DNA of 64,000 nt from Flavobacterium sp. Leaf82. GTDB lineage: Bacteria > Bacteroidota > Bacteroidia > Flavobacteriales > Flavobacteriaceae. Shown here piece after piece: positions 28,374 through 37,983 of this stretch. The position numbers and the translations under genes are program-made. The stretch lies in NCBI RefSeq assembly GCF_001422725.1, contig NZ_LMMA01000004.1, forward strand, positions 28,852-92,851, given 5' to 3'. How positions within the stretch are numbered: the stretch's first letter is position 1; each line of letters starts with the position of its first letter. The notes below the pieces were generated by a model. That model ran no database searches. It was not told where the DNA came from and saw only the letters and a program-made list of their open reading frames with translations.

Positions 28374-29570
28374 TTATTTTTTGTTATAGACCAAAAGTGC
28401 TTCTTTTAAAATGTTTACGGCACTTACTAAATCTTTTTTATTTAGCACATAAGCAATTCTGACCTGATTAAGTCCCATTCCCGGAGTCGAATAAAATCCG
28501 GCAGCAGGAGCAACCATAACCGTTTCGCCGTTAAGATCATAAGTTTCAAGAAGCCATTGTGCAAAATCATCAGCATTATCGATTGGCAATTGTGCAATGC
28601 AATAGAAAGCGCCTTTTGGTTTGGTAACAATTACACCTTCAATTTTATTCAATTCGGTAATCAGAGTATCACGGCGACCTTTATATTCGGCAATTACATC
28701 ATCAAAATAACTTTGCGGCGTATCTATAGCAGCTTCGCAGGCAATTTGCTCAATTGTAGGCGGACTCAAACGCGCCTGTGCAAATTTCATAACCGTTGCC
28801 AGCACCTCCTTATTTTTAGTAACCAGACAACCAATTCTTGCGCCACACATACTGTAACGTTTAGAAACAGAATCGACCATGATTACGTTTTGTTGCACAT
28901 CTTCAAGATTCATCACAGAATAGTGAACATCATCACCATCGTATAAAAACTCACGATAAACCTCGTCAGCAATTAAATACAAATCATGTTTTTTAATTAA
29001 ACCTGCTAATTGTTTTATTTCGGCTTCAGAATATAAATAACCAGTTGGATTACCGGGATTACAAATCAATATTGCTTTTGTTCTTGACGTAATCAACTTT
29101 TCGACAGTTTCGATACTTGGCAAAGCAAAGGCACTTTCGATAGTCGAAATTACCGGAACAACAGTTGCGCTCGTAGACGAGGCAAAGGCGTGATAATTAG
29201 CATAAAAAGGTTCCGGAATAATAATTTCATCTCCCGGATCTGTAATTGTGGCCAATGCAAACAATAAGGCTTCAGAGCCACCAGTAGTAATAATGATGTC
29301 TTCTGAGTTAACATTTACGTTTTGACGTTGGTAAAATTGAGCTAATTTTTTTCTATAACTTTCATATCCGGCAGACGGACTGTATTCGATAATAGTTTTG
29401 TCAATATTTTTTACCGCCTCGATGGCCACTTCGGGTGTCTTGATATCCGGTTGACCAATGTTTAAGTGATACACTTTTTTCCCTTTTTGTTTTGCAGCAT
29501 CTGCAAAAGGAGCAAGTTTACGTATCGGAGATTCGGGCATGTTTCTGCCTTTGAGTGAAATTGTTGGCAT
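28374..29570 (-). CDS. pyridoxal-phosphate aminotransferase, class I/II (aspartate aminotransferase-like)
   Basis: This 398-residue fold-type I aminotransferase has LNIGQPDIKTPEVAIEA (about 35-51), the cofactor region TTGGSEALLFAL, PEPFYANY, NPGNPTGYLYS and the PLP lysine in VDSVSKRYSMCGARIG (about 235-250). An Arg close to the C-terminus (NQVRIAYVL) binds the substrate carboxylate. The amino donor is not decided by these motifs; aspartate is the commonest guess. The open frame continues 41 codons upstream, but ATG 29570 (MPTISLKGRNMP) fits the family start and leaves a normal promoter gap to the divergent protease gene. TGCAAATTTGCA, a 12-bp palindrome at 29588-29599, lies in front. Confidence 0.9.
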   Translation of the reverse strand: MPTISLKGRNMPESPIRKLAPFADAAKQKGKKVYHLNIGQPDIKTPEVAIEAVKNIDKTIIEYSPSAGYESYRKKLAQFYQRQNVNVNSEDIIITTGGSEALLFALATITDPGDEIIIPEPFYANYHAFASSTSATVVPVISTIESAFALPSIETVEKLITSRTKAILICNPGNPTGYLYSEAEIKQLAGLIKKHDLYLIADEVYREFLYDGDDVHYSVMNLEDVQQNVIMVDSVSKRYSMCGARIGCLVTKNKEVLATVMKFAQARLSPPTIEQIACEAAIDTPQSYFDDVIAEYKGRRDTLITELNKIEGVIVTKPKGAFYCIAQLPIDNADDFAQWLLETYDLNGETVMVAPAAGFYSTPGMGLNQVRIAYVLNKKDLVSAVNILKEALLVYNKK

Positions 29571-29692
29571 GAGTTTAATTATTGAAGTGCAAATTTGCAT
29601 TTTTTTTTCGAATTTAACGTAAACATTACGGGTACTTATTAAAATGTAACAATTATCAATATTTTTAGTAATTTTATCATAAAATATTATCA

Positions 29693-31018
29693 ATGAAAAA
29701 ATATTTCATGTTGTTTTTTGGGCTTTTGGCATCTTTGCCAATGATGTCTCAAGTCGATTTCTTGATCGAAAACCACAGTAAGAAGGTTACAATTCCTTTT
29801 AAATTGATAAATAATCTTGTTTTTATTCCTATTAAAGTAAACGGTATCGAACTTAATTTCTTGCTGGATTCCGGTGTCGAGGAAACCATCTTGTTTAGTA
29901 TGGAAGAAAAACAGGAAGTTAGTTTTAAGAATGTAGAAAAAATAAAACTAAAAGGTTTAGGAAGCGAAGAAGAGATAGAAGGACTAAAATCTGCCAACAA
30001 CATTTTAGAAACCCATGGCTTAAAATCAAACAGCCAGTTGGTTTATATTATTTTAGATCAGAATTTTAATCTGTCGTCTCATATTGGTATTCCCGTAAAT
30101 GGTATTATTGGTTATAAATTTTTTAGAAATAATATTGTTGAAATCAATTACCAGAAAAAAAGACTGGTGGTTCATGCCAATAATGAAGAAACACGTAAAA
30201 GACTTCAGAAAAAATTTAGAGCAATACCAATAACCATAGAAAGATCCAAACCTTATATTTATACAACTGCTGTTGTTGATACTACTAGGGTCGAGGCAAA
30301 ATTACTAATTGATGTTGGTAATAGTGATGCTTTCTGGATTTTTGAAAATAATAAAATTAAATTGCCTAAAAAGAATTTTCCTGACTTCCTGGGCAAAGGT
30401 TTTAGTGGAGATATTGAAGGACATCGGGCTAAAATCGATAATTTTTTAATCGATGAATTTAACTTTAAAAAACCAATCGTTTCCTTTCCGGATTCAAGTT
30501 CCATTAAAAACGTAAAAATGGTTCCGGACCGTATTGGTTCTGTTGGCGGAGAGGTTTTAAAACGGTTTACAGTAGTTTTAGACTATGCAGATAAGATGTT
30601 ATATCTTAAAAAAAACAATAAATTTTCAGAACCTTTCAGTTATAATAAAAGCGGAATCACGATTCAGCACAACGGGCTTCAATGGGTTCAGGAAACCGTT
30701 CATTTAGAAACCGTAAAAGTCGTTACAACAATTGAAGAAACAGGGTATAATGATAAAAAAGATGGTAATTTTAAATATAAATTTTCATTAAAACCAATTT
30801 ATGAAATCGTAAATATCCGCAAAAATTCAGCTGCTGAAAAATGCGGATTACAAAAAGGAGATATTATTGTTAGAATAAATAATAATGTTCCTTATAAATA
30901 TTCTTTGCAGCAAATAAACGCCCTTTTAAAATCTGAAGAAGACATTTGGATTACCCTGGAAGTTGAACGAAATAGTCTTATTTTAAAATTTAGATTTAAG
31001 CTTGAAGATGAGCTGTAA
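29693..31018 (+). CDS. secreted retropepsin-like aspartyl protease with PDZ domain
   Basis: This 441-residue protein has signal peptide MKKYFMLFFGLLASLPMMSQ. It carries two retropepsin-like half-sites, FLLDSGVEETILF (Asp59) and KLLIDVGNSDAFWIF (Asp about 206), with hydrophobic flap strands. A C-terminal PDZ domain of about 70 residues has NSAAEKCGLQKGDIIVRINN (about 379-398). Motifs read DSG and DVG instead of the usual DTG, so catalysis is likely but not certain. The fusion resembles clan AA proteins with PDZ domains common in Bacteroidota; substrates are unknown. It is divergent from the aminotransferase gene, sharing a 122-base promoter gap. Confidence 0.83.
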   Translation: MKKYFMLFFGLLASLPMMSQVDFLIENHSKKVTIPFKLINNLVFIPIKVNGIELNFLLDSGVEETILFSMEEKQEVSFKNVEKIKLKGLGSEEEIEGLKSANNILETHGLKSNSQLVYIILDQNFNLSSHIGIPVNGIIGYKFFRNNIVEINYQKKRLVVHANNEETRKRLQKKFRAIPITIERSKPYIYTTAVVDTTRVEAKLLIDVGNSDAFWIFENNKIKLPKKNFPDFLGKGFSGDIEGHRAKIDNFLIDEFNFKKPIVSFPDSSSIKNVKMVPDRIGSVGGEVLKRFTVVLDYADKMLYLKKNNKFSEPFSYNKSGITIQHNGLQWVQETVHLETVKVVTTIEETGYNDKKDGNFKYKFSLKPIYEIVNIRKNSAAEKCGLQKGDIIVRINNNVPYKYSLQQINALLKSEEDIWITLEVERNSLILKFRFKLEDEL

Positions 31019-31177
31019 AATGCTCAGCTAGAATAATTTAAAATTTTAAAGTAAATGACACATTATTGCTATTTATTTTGAAAGATGTTTGAGTTTTGTG
31101 AAAATTTAACTATTAAATCATGTTTTTTGTTTAATGAACGTTATTATTTTATTATGTTTATAAAAAAATAACACTTT

Positions 31178-33805
31178 ATGGTTAAAAAATACTTTAATTT
31201 CTTACAATTTGTATTGTTTTTTATTTTTTTATCGGTTTTACCTTCACAAATGTCTGCACAATGTGCGGGAAATGATGGAAGCAAAGTAATTTGTGATATT
31301 GAGAATTCTGTAAACCAATCAATATCCTTATTTTCCTTATTAGGCGGAACACCAACTCCGGGCGGAACCTGGTCTGATGATAATAAATCAAGAGGACTAG
31401 ACATTACGACGGGAATCTTAAACGGACAACTTATACGCAGTGGTGGAATTTATCATTATACGTATACAGCTCCAGCTGTTGCCGGATGTACAGATAATAA
31501 ATCGACCGTTACAATCACAATAGGTGCATATCCGGGAGTTCCGGCTCCTTTTGCAACAGTATGTAGTTCTGAGAACACATTCAACCTTTTTACAGCATTT
31601 AACAGTACTGTAATGGGACCACACTCAAACGGAAGCTGGAAGAATAGTTCAGGAGGATCTGTAGATGCAGTAATTCCAATTACGGGTATGCAAGGATCGT
31701 TCGATTTTATTTATACAGTTCCTGCAGTTCCTGCCTGTGAAACAATACCGCCGTCGGTAACTGTAACAGTAACGATTTTTAAAGCACCAGAACCCGGAAC
31801 AGCGACTGATTTAGTATTATGCGGAGATACAGATTTAGGGGCTTATACTAATTTAGACCTGCACAGTTTACTTGCCGGAGAAGATTTGGGAGGCGAGTGG
31901 GATGGAACTGGATTAACTTCATTAACAGATCATGAGATAAATCTTCAGGAAGTATTTGACAATAATGGTCCCGGAGATTATATTTATACCTACACAGTTC
32001 GATCTTTTCCTGATAATAGAATTTGCCCTGATAAAAGCGTACCTATAACCATTACGCTCGAAAAAAGACTTGATTTTACAGGAGCAAAAATCGAATTATC
32101 GTCTGATATATGCGAGGATAAGATTCCTACAGCCACATATTCGGCTACAATTACGCGAGGACCAGAATTGGTTCCTGACGGAGAATATAAAATCACTTTT
32201 AATGTATCAGGACCAAATGGAGGATTAGAAACTGTAACTGCAAATTTTGTAAACGGTGTAGTTAGTTTTCCGGTTAAATCTTCTTATTTTCAACAAGTAG
32301 GTACCTATATAATAAATGTTACCGGAATTGCTGCCACGACTGGAAAGCAAGCCTGTAGAAATATTATCAATAATTTATCTGATGATTTAAAAATTAATGC
32401 ATTGCCTCATTTAGACGGTGCAGTTTTAACTGCAGAAACCGTTTGTCAGAATAAAAATTCAAGGGTTCAAATTACAAATGCATCACAATTAGCAAATGGC
32501 AATTATGATATTATTTATAATGTAACCGGAGATAATTTTGCAACAGGACTTTCTGCCAATATTCAGGTAACGGGAGGTAATTCGATTTTTGTTATTCCGG
32601 CAAGTGTCAATAGAAATAGCGGTACATCGACAATAACGATTATTAAAATAACCAATACGGCTACAGGTTGTACCAATGTTGCGAATGCTCAGGGCAATTT
32701 AATTATTAATCCTTTGCCCAATGCAGCAACTGTAAGTGTTCAGGTAAATAATTTTTGTTTAAATGATCCTGTTTCAGCTGTTGTTTCCGGATTAGGAAAT
32801 CTAACAGATGCAACACTTTCGTACACACTTTCAGATAGTAATTCTTCGACAGTACAAACGATTATTTTAGCTGTTACAAACGGAAGCGCCAATTTTGTGA
32901 TTCCTGCAGGTTTATTGCTTAACACAGGTTCTACAACGATTACAGCTAATAATTTAATAAACAATATAACAACTTGCGACGTTAATTTAAATAATGTCTT
33001 TGATACCTTTTTAATAAATCCTATTCCGGCTGCACCAGTTGCCGGAGATCAGGAATTTTGCAAAGTAGAGCGCGCATCGATAGCAAATTTAGTACCACGT
33101 GGTTCTCAATATAAATGGTATAATTCTGCAACATCTGTAACGGCTCTGGCAGATACTTATATTCTAAAAACAGAAAATTTGTATGTAAGAGAAACTTCCT
33201 CTTCAAATTGTACATCTGCGCCCACAATGATTTCGGTTTTAGTAAATGATACACCGGCTCCAACTTTAAATCAGGACGGACAAAATTTTTGCGGTCTTGC
33301 AAATCCTACGATTGCAGATTTATCAAATTCAACCAATGTACCTTCAACGGTTGCCTGGTACGATGCTGAAAACAACGGAAACTTATTAGCGTCTACATCT
33401 TTACTTGTTCATAATGCTACTTATTACGGATTTGATCTTTCGACTGTAACAGATTGTATATCTGATGCCAATCTTGAAGTAAAAGTTTCCTTAATTGATT
33501 GTGATGTCTCGCAATATGATTTTTTTATTCCTGACGGATTTTCGCCAAATGGAGATAATGTAAACGATACTTTCAAAATTCCGGATATCGAATATTTATA
33601 CCCCGATTATACAATTGAAATCTTCAACAGATATGGAAATGTAATGTTTAAAGGAAATGCAAATAAACCCAACTGGGACGGAAGAAATTCTGAATCGGCA
33701 GGTTTTGGAGACGGAATAGCGCCAAACGGAGTCTACTTTTATATTGTCAATTTTAATAAAGACAATAGAAAAGCGCAACAAGGGCGACTTTACCTAAATA
33801 GATAA
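31178..33805 (+). CDS. T9SS type-B sorted large surface protein
   Basis: This 875-residue exported protein starts with a signal peptide ending PSQMSAQ. The middle is a string of Ig/PKD-like beta repeats rich in Thr, Asn and Val, with regularly placed cysteines (for example VPACETIPPSVTVTV and VCQNKNSRVQI). The C-terminal about 95 residues are a gliding-motility type sorting domain (CHU_C): FIPDGFSPNGDNVNDTFKI, EIFNRYGNVMF, PNWDGR and GVYFYIVNF. Such domains direct export through the type IX system and attachment at the cell surface. It is likely an adhesin-like protein. It is followed by a PorP/SprF protein and an OmpA protein, the usual partners. Confidence 0.88.
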   Translation: MVKKYFNFLQFVLFFIFLSVLPSQMSAQCAGNDGSKVICDIENSVNQSISLFSLLGGTPTPGGTWSDDNKSRGLDITTGILNGQLIRSGGIYHYTYTAPAVAGCTDNKSTVTITIGAYPGVPAPFATVCSSENTFNLFTAFNSTVMGPHSNGSWKNSSGGSVDAVIPITGMQGSFDFIYTVPAVPACETIPPSVTVTVTIFKAPEPGTATDLVLCGDTDLGAYTNLDLHSLLAGEDLGGEWDGTGLTSLTDHEINLQEVFDNNGPGDYIYTYTVRSFPDNRICPDKSVPITITLEKRLDFTGAKIELSSDICEDKIPTATYSATITRGPELVPDGEYKITFNVSGPNGGLETVTANFVNGVVSFPVKSSYFQQVGTYIINVTGIAATTGKQACRNIINNLSDDLKINALPHLDGAVLTAETVCQNKNSRVQITNASQLANGNYDIIYNVTGDNFATGLSANIQVTGGNSIFVIPASVNRNSGTSTITIIKITNTATGCTNVANAQGNLIINPLPNAATVSVQVNNFCLNDPVSAVVSGLGNLTDATLSYTLSDSNSSTVQTIILAVTNGSANFVIPAGLLLNTGSTTITANNLINNITTCDVNLNNVFDTFLINPIPAAPVAGDQEFCKVERASIANLVPRGSQYKWYNSATSVTALADTYILKTENLYVRETSSSNCTSAPTMISVLVNDTPAPTLNQDGQNFCGLANPTIADLSNSTNVPSTVAWYDAENNGNLLASTSLLVHNATYYGFDLSTVTDCISDANLEVKVSLIDCDVSQYDFFIPDGFSPNGDNVNDTFKIPDIEYLYPDYTIEIFNRYGNVMFKGNANKPNWDGRNSESAGFGDGIAPNGVYFYIVNFNKDNRKAQQGRLYLNR

Positions 33806-33837
33806 TTCCTTTTTATATTATTTAATATAATTTTCAA

Positions 33838-34773
33838 ATGAAAAAAATAATACTTTTTATATCTTTTCTCTTCTATATAACATCAGCTTCAGCGCAGCAA
33901 GATCCGGAATACACACATTATATGTATAATATGAGTGTTGTAAATCCGGCGTATGCTACAGGAGTTCCTGCTATGTTAAATCTTGGAGGATTGTACAGAA
34001 CGCAATGGGTTGGAGCGATAGGAGCACCAAAAACATTTACCTTTTTTGGTCATACCGCCGTGACAGATAAAGTCGAAGTTGGACTTTCATTAATCTCTGA
34101 TGATATTGGTGATGGCGCAAAAAAGGAAAATAACTTTTATGCTGATTTTGCTTATGTCTTAAATCTTGGAGGAAAAAACAAACTTTCATTAGGATTAAAA
34201 GCTGGATTTACCTCGTTGCAAACCAATTTTAATGGTTTTGTTTTGGAGAGTGGAAATGCAAATACAGATTTGGCTTTCGCCGAAAATATAAACGTAACCA
34301 AACCAAACATTGGAGTAGGAGCGTATTATTTTAGAGATAATTTTTATGTAGGATTGTCTGCTCCAAATTTATTGAGTTCAAAACATATCGAAGAAAAGTC
34401 CGGAATCAATGCTTACGGATCAGAGAACATTCATACTTTTTTAACCGCCGGATATGTTTTTCAAATCAATGATATGGTCAAGTTAAAACCTGCATTTATG
34501 TCAAAATACGTAGCCGGAGCACCAATTTCTGTAGATGTTACGGCAAACGTTTTGTATAATAATAAATTTGAACTTGGTGCTGCTTACCGGGTAAATGATG
34601 CCGTAAGTGCTTTAATGAATATAAATGTTACACCATCGCTTAGAGTAGGTTATGCTTATGATCATACCCTTTCGAATATGGGGCAGTTTAATTCCGGAAC
34701 ACATGAAATTATGCTGCTTTTTAATTTAGATTTATTAGGAAAAGGATATGATAAATCACCAAGATTCTTCTAA
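33838..34773 (+). CDS. PorP/SprF family type IX secretion membrane protein
   Basis: This 311-residue outer-membrane barrel has signal peptide MKKIILFISFLFYITSASAQ and opens with QDPEYTHYMYNMSVVNPAYAT, the hallmark of PorP/SprF proteins. The rest alternates in beta strands (GLKAGFTSLQTNF, GYAYDHTLSNMGQFNSGTHEI). In F. johnsoniae SprF is needed for secretion of the adhesin SprB, and dedicated paralogues pair with other type-B sorted proteins. Position 32 bases after the large surface protein fits that role here. It ends two bases before the OmpA-family gene. Confidence 0.9.
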   Translation: MKKIILFISFLFYITSASAQQDPEYTHYMYNMSVVNPAYATGVPAMLNLGGLYRTQWVGAIGAPKTFTFFGHTAVTDKVEVGLSLISDDIGDGAKKENNFYADFAYVLNLGGKNKLSLGLKAGFTSLQTNFNGFVLESGNANTDLAFAENINVTKPNIGVGAYYFRDNFYVGLSAPNLLSSKHIEEKSGINAYGSENIHTFLTAGYVFQINDMVKLKPAFMSKYVAGAPISVDVTANVLYNNKFELGAAYRVNDAVSALMNINVTPSLRVGYAYDHTLSNMGQFNSGTHEIMLLFNLDLLGKGYDKSPRFF

Positions 34774-34774
34774 A

Positions 34775-36955
34775 ATGAAAAATATGAAAAAACTACTCGT
34801 TATTATATTCGTATTTTCAATACAGTTTATAAATGCACAGGATCTCGAATTGGCAAGAGCCAAGCGATTTTTTGATAAAACATATTACAGCGAAGCAATT
34901 GTTCTTTATGAAAAATTAGCCGAAAAGAAACCATCGCAGGAAATAATCAAAAATCTCGCAGATTCTTATTTCTATACCAATGATTTGATAAAAGCACAAA
35001 GATATTACAGGCTTTTGATTCAGAACTATAGCAATGATTTAGATCGAAATTATTATTTCAGATATGCTCAGACTTTAAAGGCAAGCAATAGTTATGACGA
35101 TGCAAATGCTGCCTTAAAAGAATATTATTCAAAATCTGCAAATGCTGATGATGTTGCCAATTTCGAAAACAATATCAAAATTTTAGAAAATGTATCGGCA
35201 ATTGGGCAGCGATTTGATATTAAAAATCTGGCGATAAACACGCCAAATTCAGAATTTGGAGCAGTTAAATACCATGATAATTTAGTTTTTGCAGGAGTAA
35301 AACTAAAGCCGGGATTGTTTGATAAAAAGTTCAAATGGGACAATGAAACGTATTTAAATTTAGTCGAAATTCCATTAAAAAATATTAATTCGGCGGATTC
35401 TACGGGACATTATTTTGCTAAAGAATTAAAAACCGGAATGCACGAATCGAATGCTGTTTTTACAAAAGATGGCAAAACGATTTATTTTACCCGTAATAAT
35501 TCTAAAAAAGGAAGCAAAAAAACAGACGACAAAAAAATCTCAAACCTTCAAATTTTTAAAGCAGAATTGGTCGATGGAAAGTGGACTAATATAACGTCGC
35601 TTCCTTTTAATAGTGCTAATTATTCAGTAGAACATCCTGCTTTAAGTTCAGATGAGAAAGTTTTGTATTTTGCATCTGATATGCCGGGAACATTCGGTTC
35701 ATTTGATATTTATTCTGTAAACATCAATAAAGGAGCTTTTGATACGCCTAAAAATTTGGGACCAATTATTAATACAGATAAAAGAGAACAATTTCCTTTT
35801 GTTTCAGATGATAATAAGCTTTATTTTTCTTCAGATGGACATTTGGGATACGGATCGCTGGATGTTTTTGTTTCGGATATTAACGGCAATGAATATACAA
35901 AACCTGTAAATGTAGGTTTGCCATTAAACTCCAATTTAGATGATTTCTCTTTTAATATCGATTCAGAAACCAAAGAAGGTTTTTTTGCATCGAATCGTGA
36001 AAGCGGAAAAGGAAGTGATGATATTTATTGGTTTAAAGAAATTAAAGAACTAATTGTAGAAGATTGCAAACAGTTTATTGCAGGAATAATTACAGATGTT
36101 GATACCAAATTAGCATTAGAAAATGCAATTGTGACATTGCAGGATTCAAATCAAAAAACGTTGAATACGGTTACGACAACCGCTGACGGAAAATTTAGTT
36201 TTACCGTTGCTTGCGAAAATTCGTTTACCGTTTTAGCTTCTAAAGAAAAATATACCAGCGAATCAAGATCATTATCTTCAGGAAAAACCAGAAATGCAAG
36301 CAATGATGCTTCGATGGCATTAAAATCTCTGGATGTTATAAAGCAAGAAGAGCAACAAATTGCTGAAACTAAAAAGAAAGAAGAGGAAATTGAAACTGCC
36401 CGTAAAAAAGAAAGAGAAGCTCTGGCTGTTATTACCCTAAAAGAAGCGCAGAAAAAAGCGAAAGCAGATCAAATTGTAGCGGCAGAAATCAAGAAGAAAG
36501 AAAAAGCAGCCGAAATTGCCGCTACGGAAGTCAAGAAAAAAGAAAAAATAAAACAGATTTTAATTGATGAAAAAGATGTTATAAGAGACAAGGACAGGCT
36601 TATTATAAAAACTGATCCTATTTATTTTGACTATAATATGTGGTACATCCGTAGAGAATCTAAAGTTGTTTTAGGACGTGTTGTAGAACTAATGAAAAAA
36701 TATCCGGATATGGTTATCGAAATTGGATCACATACAGATTCCAGAGGAAACGCGAAGTTTAACGAAGATTTATCTCAAAAAAGAGCCAATTCGACCAGAG
36801 AGTTTGTCATCCAGTCCGGAATTAATGCAAAAAGAGTTCAGGCAAAAGGTTACGGAGAATCTGTGCCGATTATAAAATGCAAGACAGACGATGCCTGTTC
36901 AGAAGAAGAACACGAATTAAACAGAAGATCTGAATTTGTGATTAAGAATCTTTAA
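34775..36955 (+). CDS. OmpA-family protein with TPR, PD40 and peptidoglycan-binding domains
   Basis: From ATG 34775 this is a 726-residue exported protein (signal peptide core KKLLVIIFVFSIQFINAQ). Order of domains: TPR helices (about 20-130), PD40/WD40-like propeller repeats with FTRNNSKKG and PALSSDEKVLYFASD (about 140-415), a carboxypeptidase-regulatory-like Ig fold (about 430-515), a Lys/Glu-rich coiled coil (about 525-600) and a C-terminal OmpA domain (IGSHTDSRGNAKFNEDLSQK, then GYGESVP). The last binds peptidoglycan. This architecture often follows PorP/SprF genes and is thought to anchor T9SS surface machinery. ATG 34784 is an alternative start; the frame starting at 34748 overlaps the previous gene and is unlikely. 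Confidence 0.88.
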   Translation: MKNMKKLLVIIFVFSIQFINAQDLELARAKRFFDKTYYSEAIVLYEKLAEKKPSQEIIKNLADSYFYTNDLIKAQRYYRLLIQNYSNDLDRNYYFRYAQTLKASNSYDDANAALKEYYSKSANADDVANFENNIKILENVSAIGQRFDIKNLAINTPNSEFGAVKYHDNLVFAGVKLKPGLFDKKFKWDNETYLNLVEIPLKNINSADSTGHYFAKELKTGMHESNAVFTKDGKTIYFTRNNSKKGSKKTDDKKISNLQIFKAELVDGKWTNITSLPFNSANYSVEHPALSSDEKVLYFASDMPGTFGSFDIYSVNINKGAFDTPKNLGPIINTDKREQFPFVSDDNKLYFSSDGHLGYGSLDVFVSDINGNEYTKPVNVGLPLNSNLDDFSFNIDSETKEGFFASNRESGKGSDDIYWFKEIKELIVEDCKQFIAGIITDVDTKLALENAIVTLQDSNQKTLNTVTTTADGKFSFTVACENSFTVLASKEKYTSESRSLSSGKTRNASNDASMALKSLDVIKQEEQQIAETKKKEEEIETARKKEREALAVITLKEAQKKAKADQIVAAEIKKKEKAAEIAATEVKKKEKIKQILIDEKDVIRDKDRLIIKTDPIYFDYNMWYIRRESKVVLGRVVELMKKYPDMVIEIGSHTDSRGNAKFNEDLSQKRANSTREFVIQSGINAKRVQAKGYGESVPIIKCKTDDACSEEEHELNRRSEFVIKNL

Positions 36956-36986
36956 AATTAAATTGAAGATAAAAGTCAAAAATAGT

Positions 36987-37021
36987 AAACCCGACAGTGT
37001 TTTTAAAAACCTGTCGGGTTT
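36987..37021 (+). terminator. terminator-like copy of the AACCCGACAG hairpin
   Basis: AAACCCGACAG (36987-36997) pairs with CTGTCGGGTTT (37011-37021), followed by GTTTTTT. It ends the T9SS module transcript. The same stem recurs at 37593 and 37704. Confidence 0.75.
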
Positions 37022-37114
37022 GTTTTTTAAAGTAAGATTTTAAGAAAGAAGCTTTTTTTTAGCATCTTTTTATTTAACTTTATAAGATAACAATCAATCT
37101 AAAAAATAATAATT

Positions 37115-37585
37115 ATGAGAAATCTGGTTATATCCTGTTTGCTTTTGTCTTTCGTTGGACTTCAAAGCTGTAAAAAGAATGAAGAACCAAAAAAAGTTGT
37201 CGATGCAGAAGCTGAAAAGCCTGTAAGTACTCAATGTTATAAAGCTGTTTATGAAAAAGATACTCTCAATCTAAAATTAAATACCCTGAAAAACGGTAAA
37301 ATTGCCGGAAATATGGTCATGAAAGTAGCAAGCGCAACAGAAAGAACCGGTGATATTACAGGAGAATTTCGTGGAGATACTTTGTTTGTAGATTATACTT
37401 TTGTTGAAGTAACCAATAAAAATAAAACGTTCAAAAACCCAATGGCATTTTTAAAACGAGACAATCAACTTATTTTAGGAAACGGAACCATGCAAACTAC
37501 AATGGGAGTAACTTATTTAGTAAAGGATAAACCAATTGACTTTGATCGTGTAAAATATAAATTTTCAACTGCTGATTGTAAATAA
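37115..37585 (+). CDS. lipoprotein of unknown function
   Basis: This 156-residue predicted lipoprotein has a signal peptide with lipobox LQSC (Cys19), so it should be lipidated and membrane-anchored. After a Lys/Glu-rich linker comes a small beta-rich domain (for example KNGKIAGNMVMKV, DITGEFRGDTLFVDYTF, LGNGTMQTTMGVTYLV), with Cys near residue 42 and a final Cys at 155 that might form a disulphide. I do not recognise the family. It stands alone between hairpin repeats. The +2 residue after Cys19 is Lys, which gives no clear sorting signal. Confidence 0.8.
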   Translation: MRNLVISCLLLSFVGLQSCKKNEEPKKVVDAEAEKPVSTQCYKAVYEKDTLNLKLNTLKNGKIAGNMVMKVASATERTGDITGEFRGDTLFVDYTFVEVTNKNKTFKNPMAFLKRDNQLILGNGTMQTTMGVTYLVKDKPIDFDRVKYKFSTADCK

Positions 37586-37592
37586 GATATTC

Positions 37593-37813
37593 AAACCCGA
37601 CAGGTTTAAAAAACCTGTCGGGTTTATTGGTTTTGCAGAAAAGTAGCCACAATTTTGTCATTTCGACCGAAGGAGAAATCTTCATAAGTAACTCCGCAAC
37701 GACAAACCCGACAGGTTTTAAAAACCTGTCGGGTTTATTGGTTTTACAAAAATTAACCACAATCTTGTCATTTCGACCGAAGGGAGAAATCGCACGCGTA
37801 ACTCAATAAACAT
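37593..37813 (+). repeat. two tandem 111-base repeat units, each with hairpin plus TCATTTCGACCGAAGG motif
   Basis: Unit 1 begins at 37593 and unit 2 at 37704, each starting with the 33-base palindrome AAACCCGACAGG...CCTGTCGGGTTT. Each goes on with TATTGGTTTT, then CCACAAT and TTGTCATTTCGACCGAAG with GGAGAAATC (37655-37680 and 37765-37791). The gap 37586-37983 holds only these repeats, an inverted copy and a terminator. Confidence 0.85.
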
Positions 37814-37875
37814 TGGCGATTTTGATCGTAGAATTTCTAGTGTGATTTACTTCGTCTGTTCGCTATCGCTCGGGT

Positions 37876-37898
37876 CTCCTTCGGTCGAAATGACAAAA
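37876..37898 (-). repeat. inverted copy of the TCATTTCGACCGAAGGAG repeat
   Basis: CTCCTTCGGTCGAAATGACA (and following AAA) is the reverse complement of the motif in the two tandem units just upstream, so a long hairpin is possible between them. It is preceded by TTCGCTATCGCTCGGGT, a word that recurs at about 58284. Confidence 0.75.
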
Positions 37899-37929
37899 TC
37901 ATAACAATAGCCTTAATTGATTTCATAAA

Positions 37930-37960
37930 AAAAGCCGTTCCTAATTAAGAAACGGCTTTT
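37930..37960. terminator. terminator for the DUF1573 gene
   Basis: AAAAGCCGTT (37930-37939) pairs with AACGGCTTTT (37951-37960), 24 bases after the minus-strand stop. Confidence 0.75.
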
Positions 37961-37983
37961 ACTATTTTTAGTTTTTTGTTTTA

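Noticed and set aside
37497-37760. 87-codon minus-strand frame over the tandem repeats
   Set aside because: It translates the two 111-base units as NKPDRFxKPVGF twice, a product of the palindromes, and covers the lipoprotein gene end.
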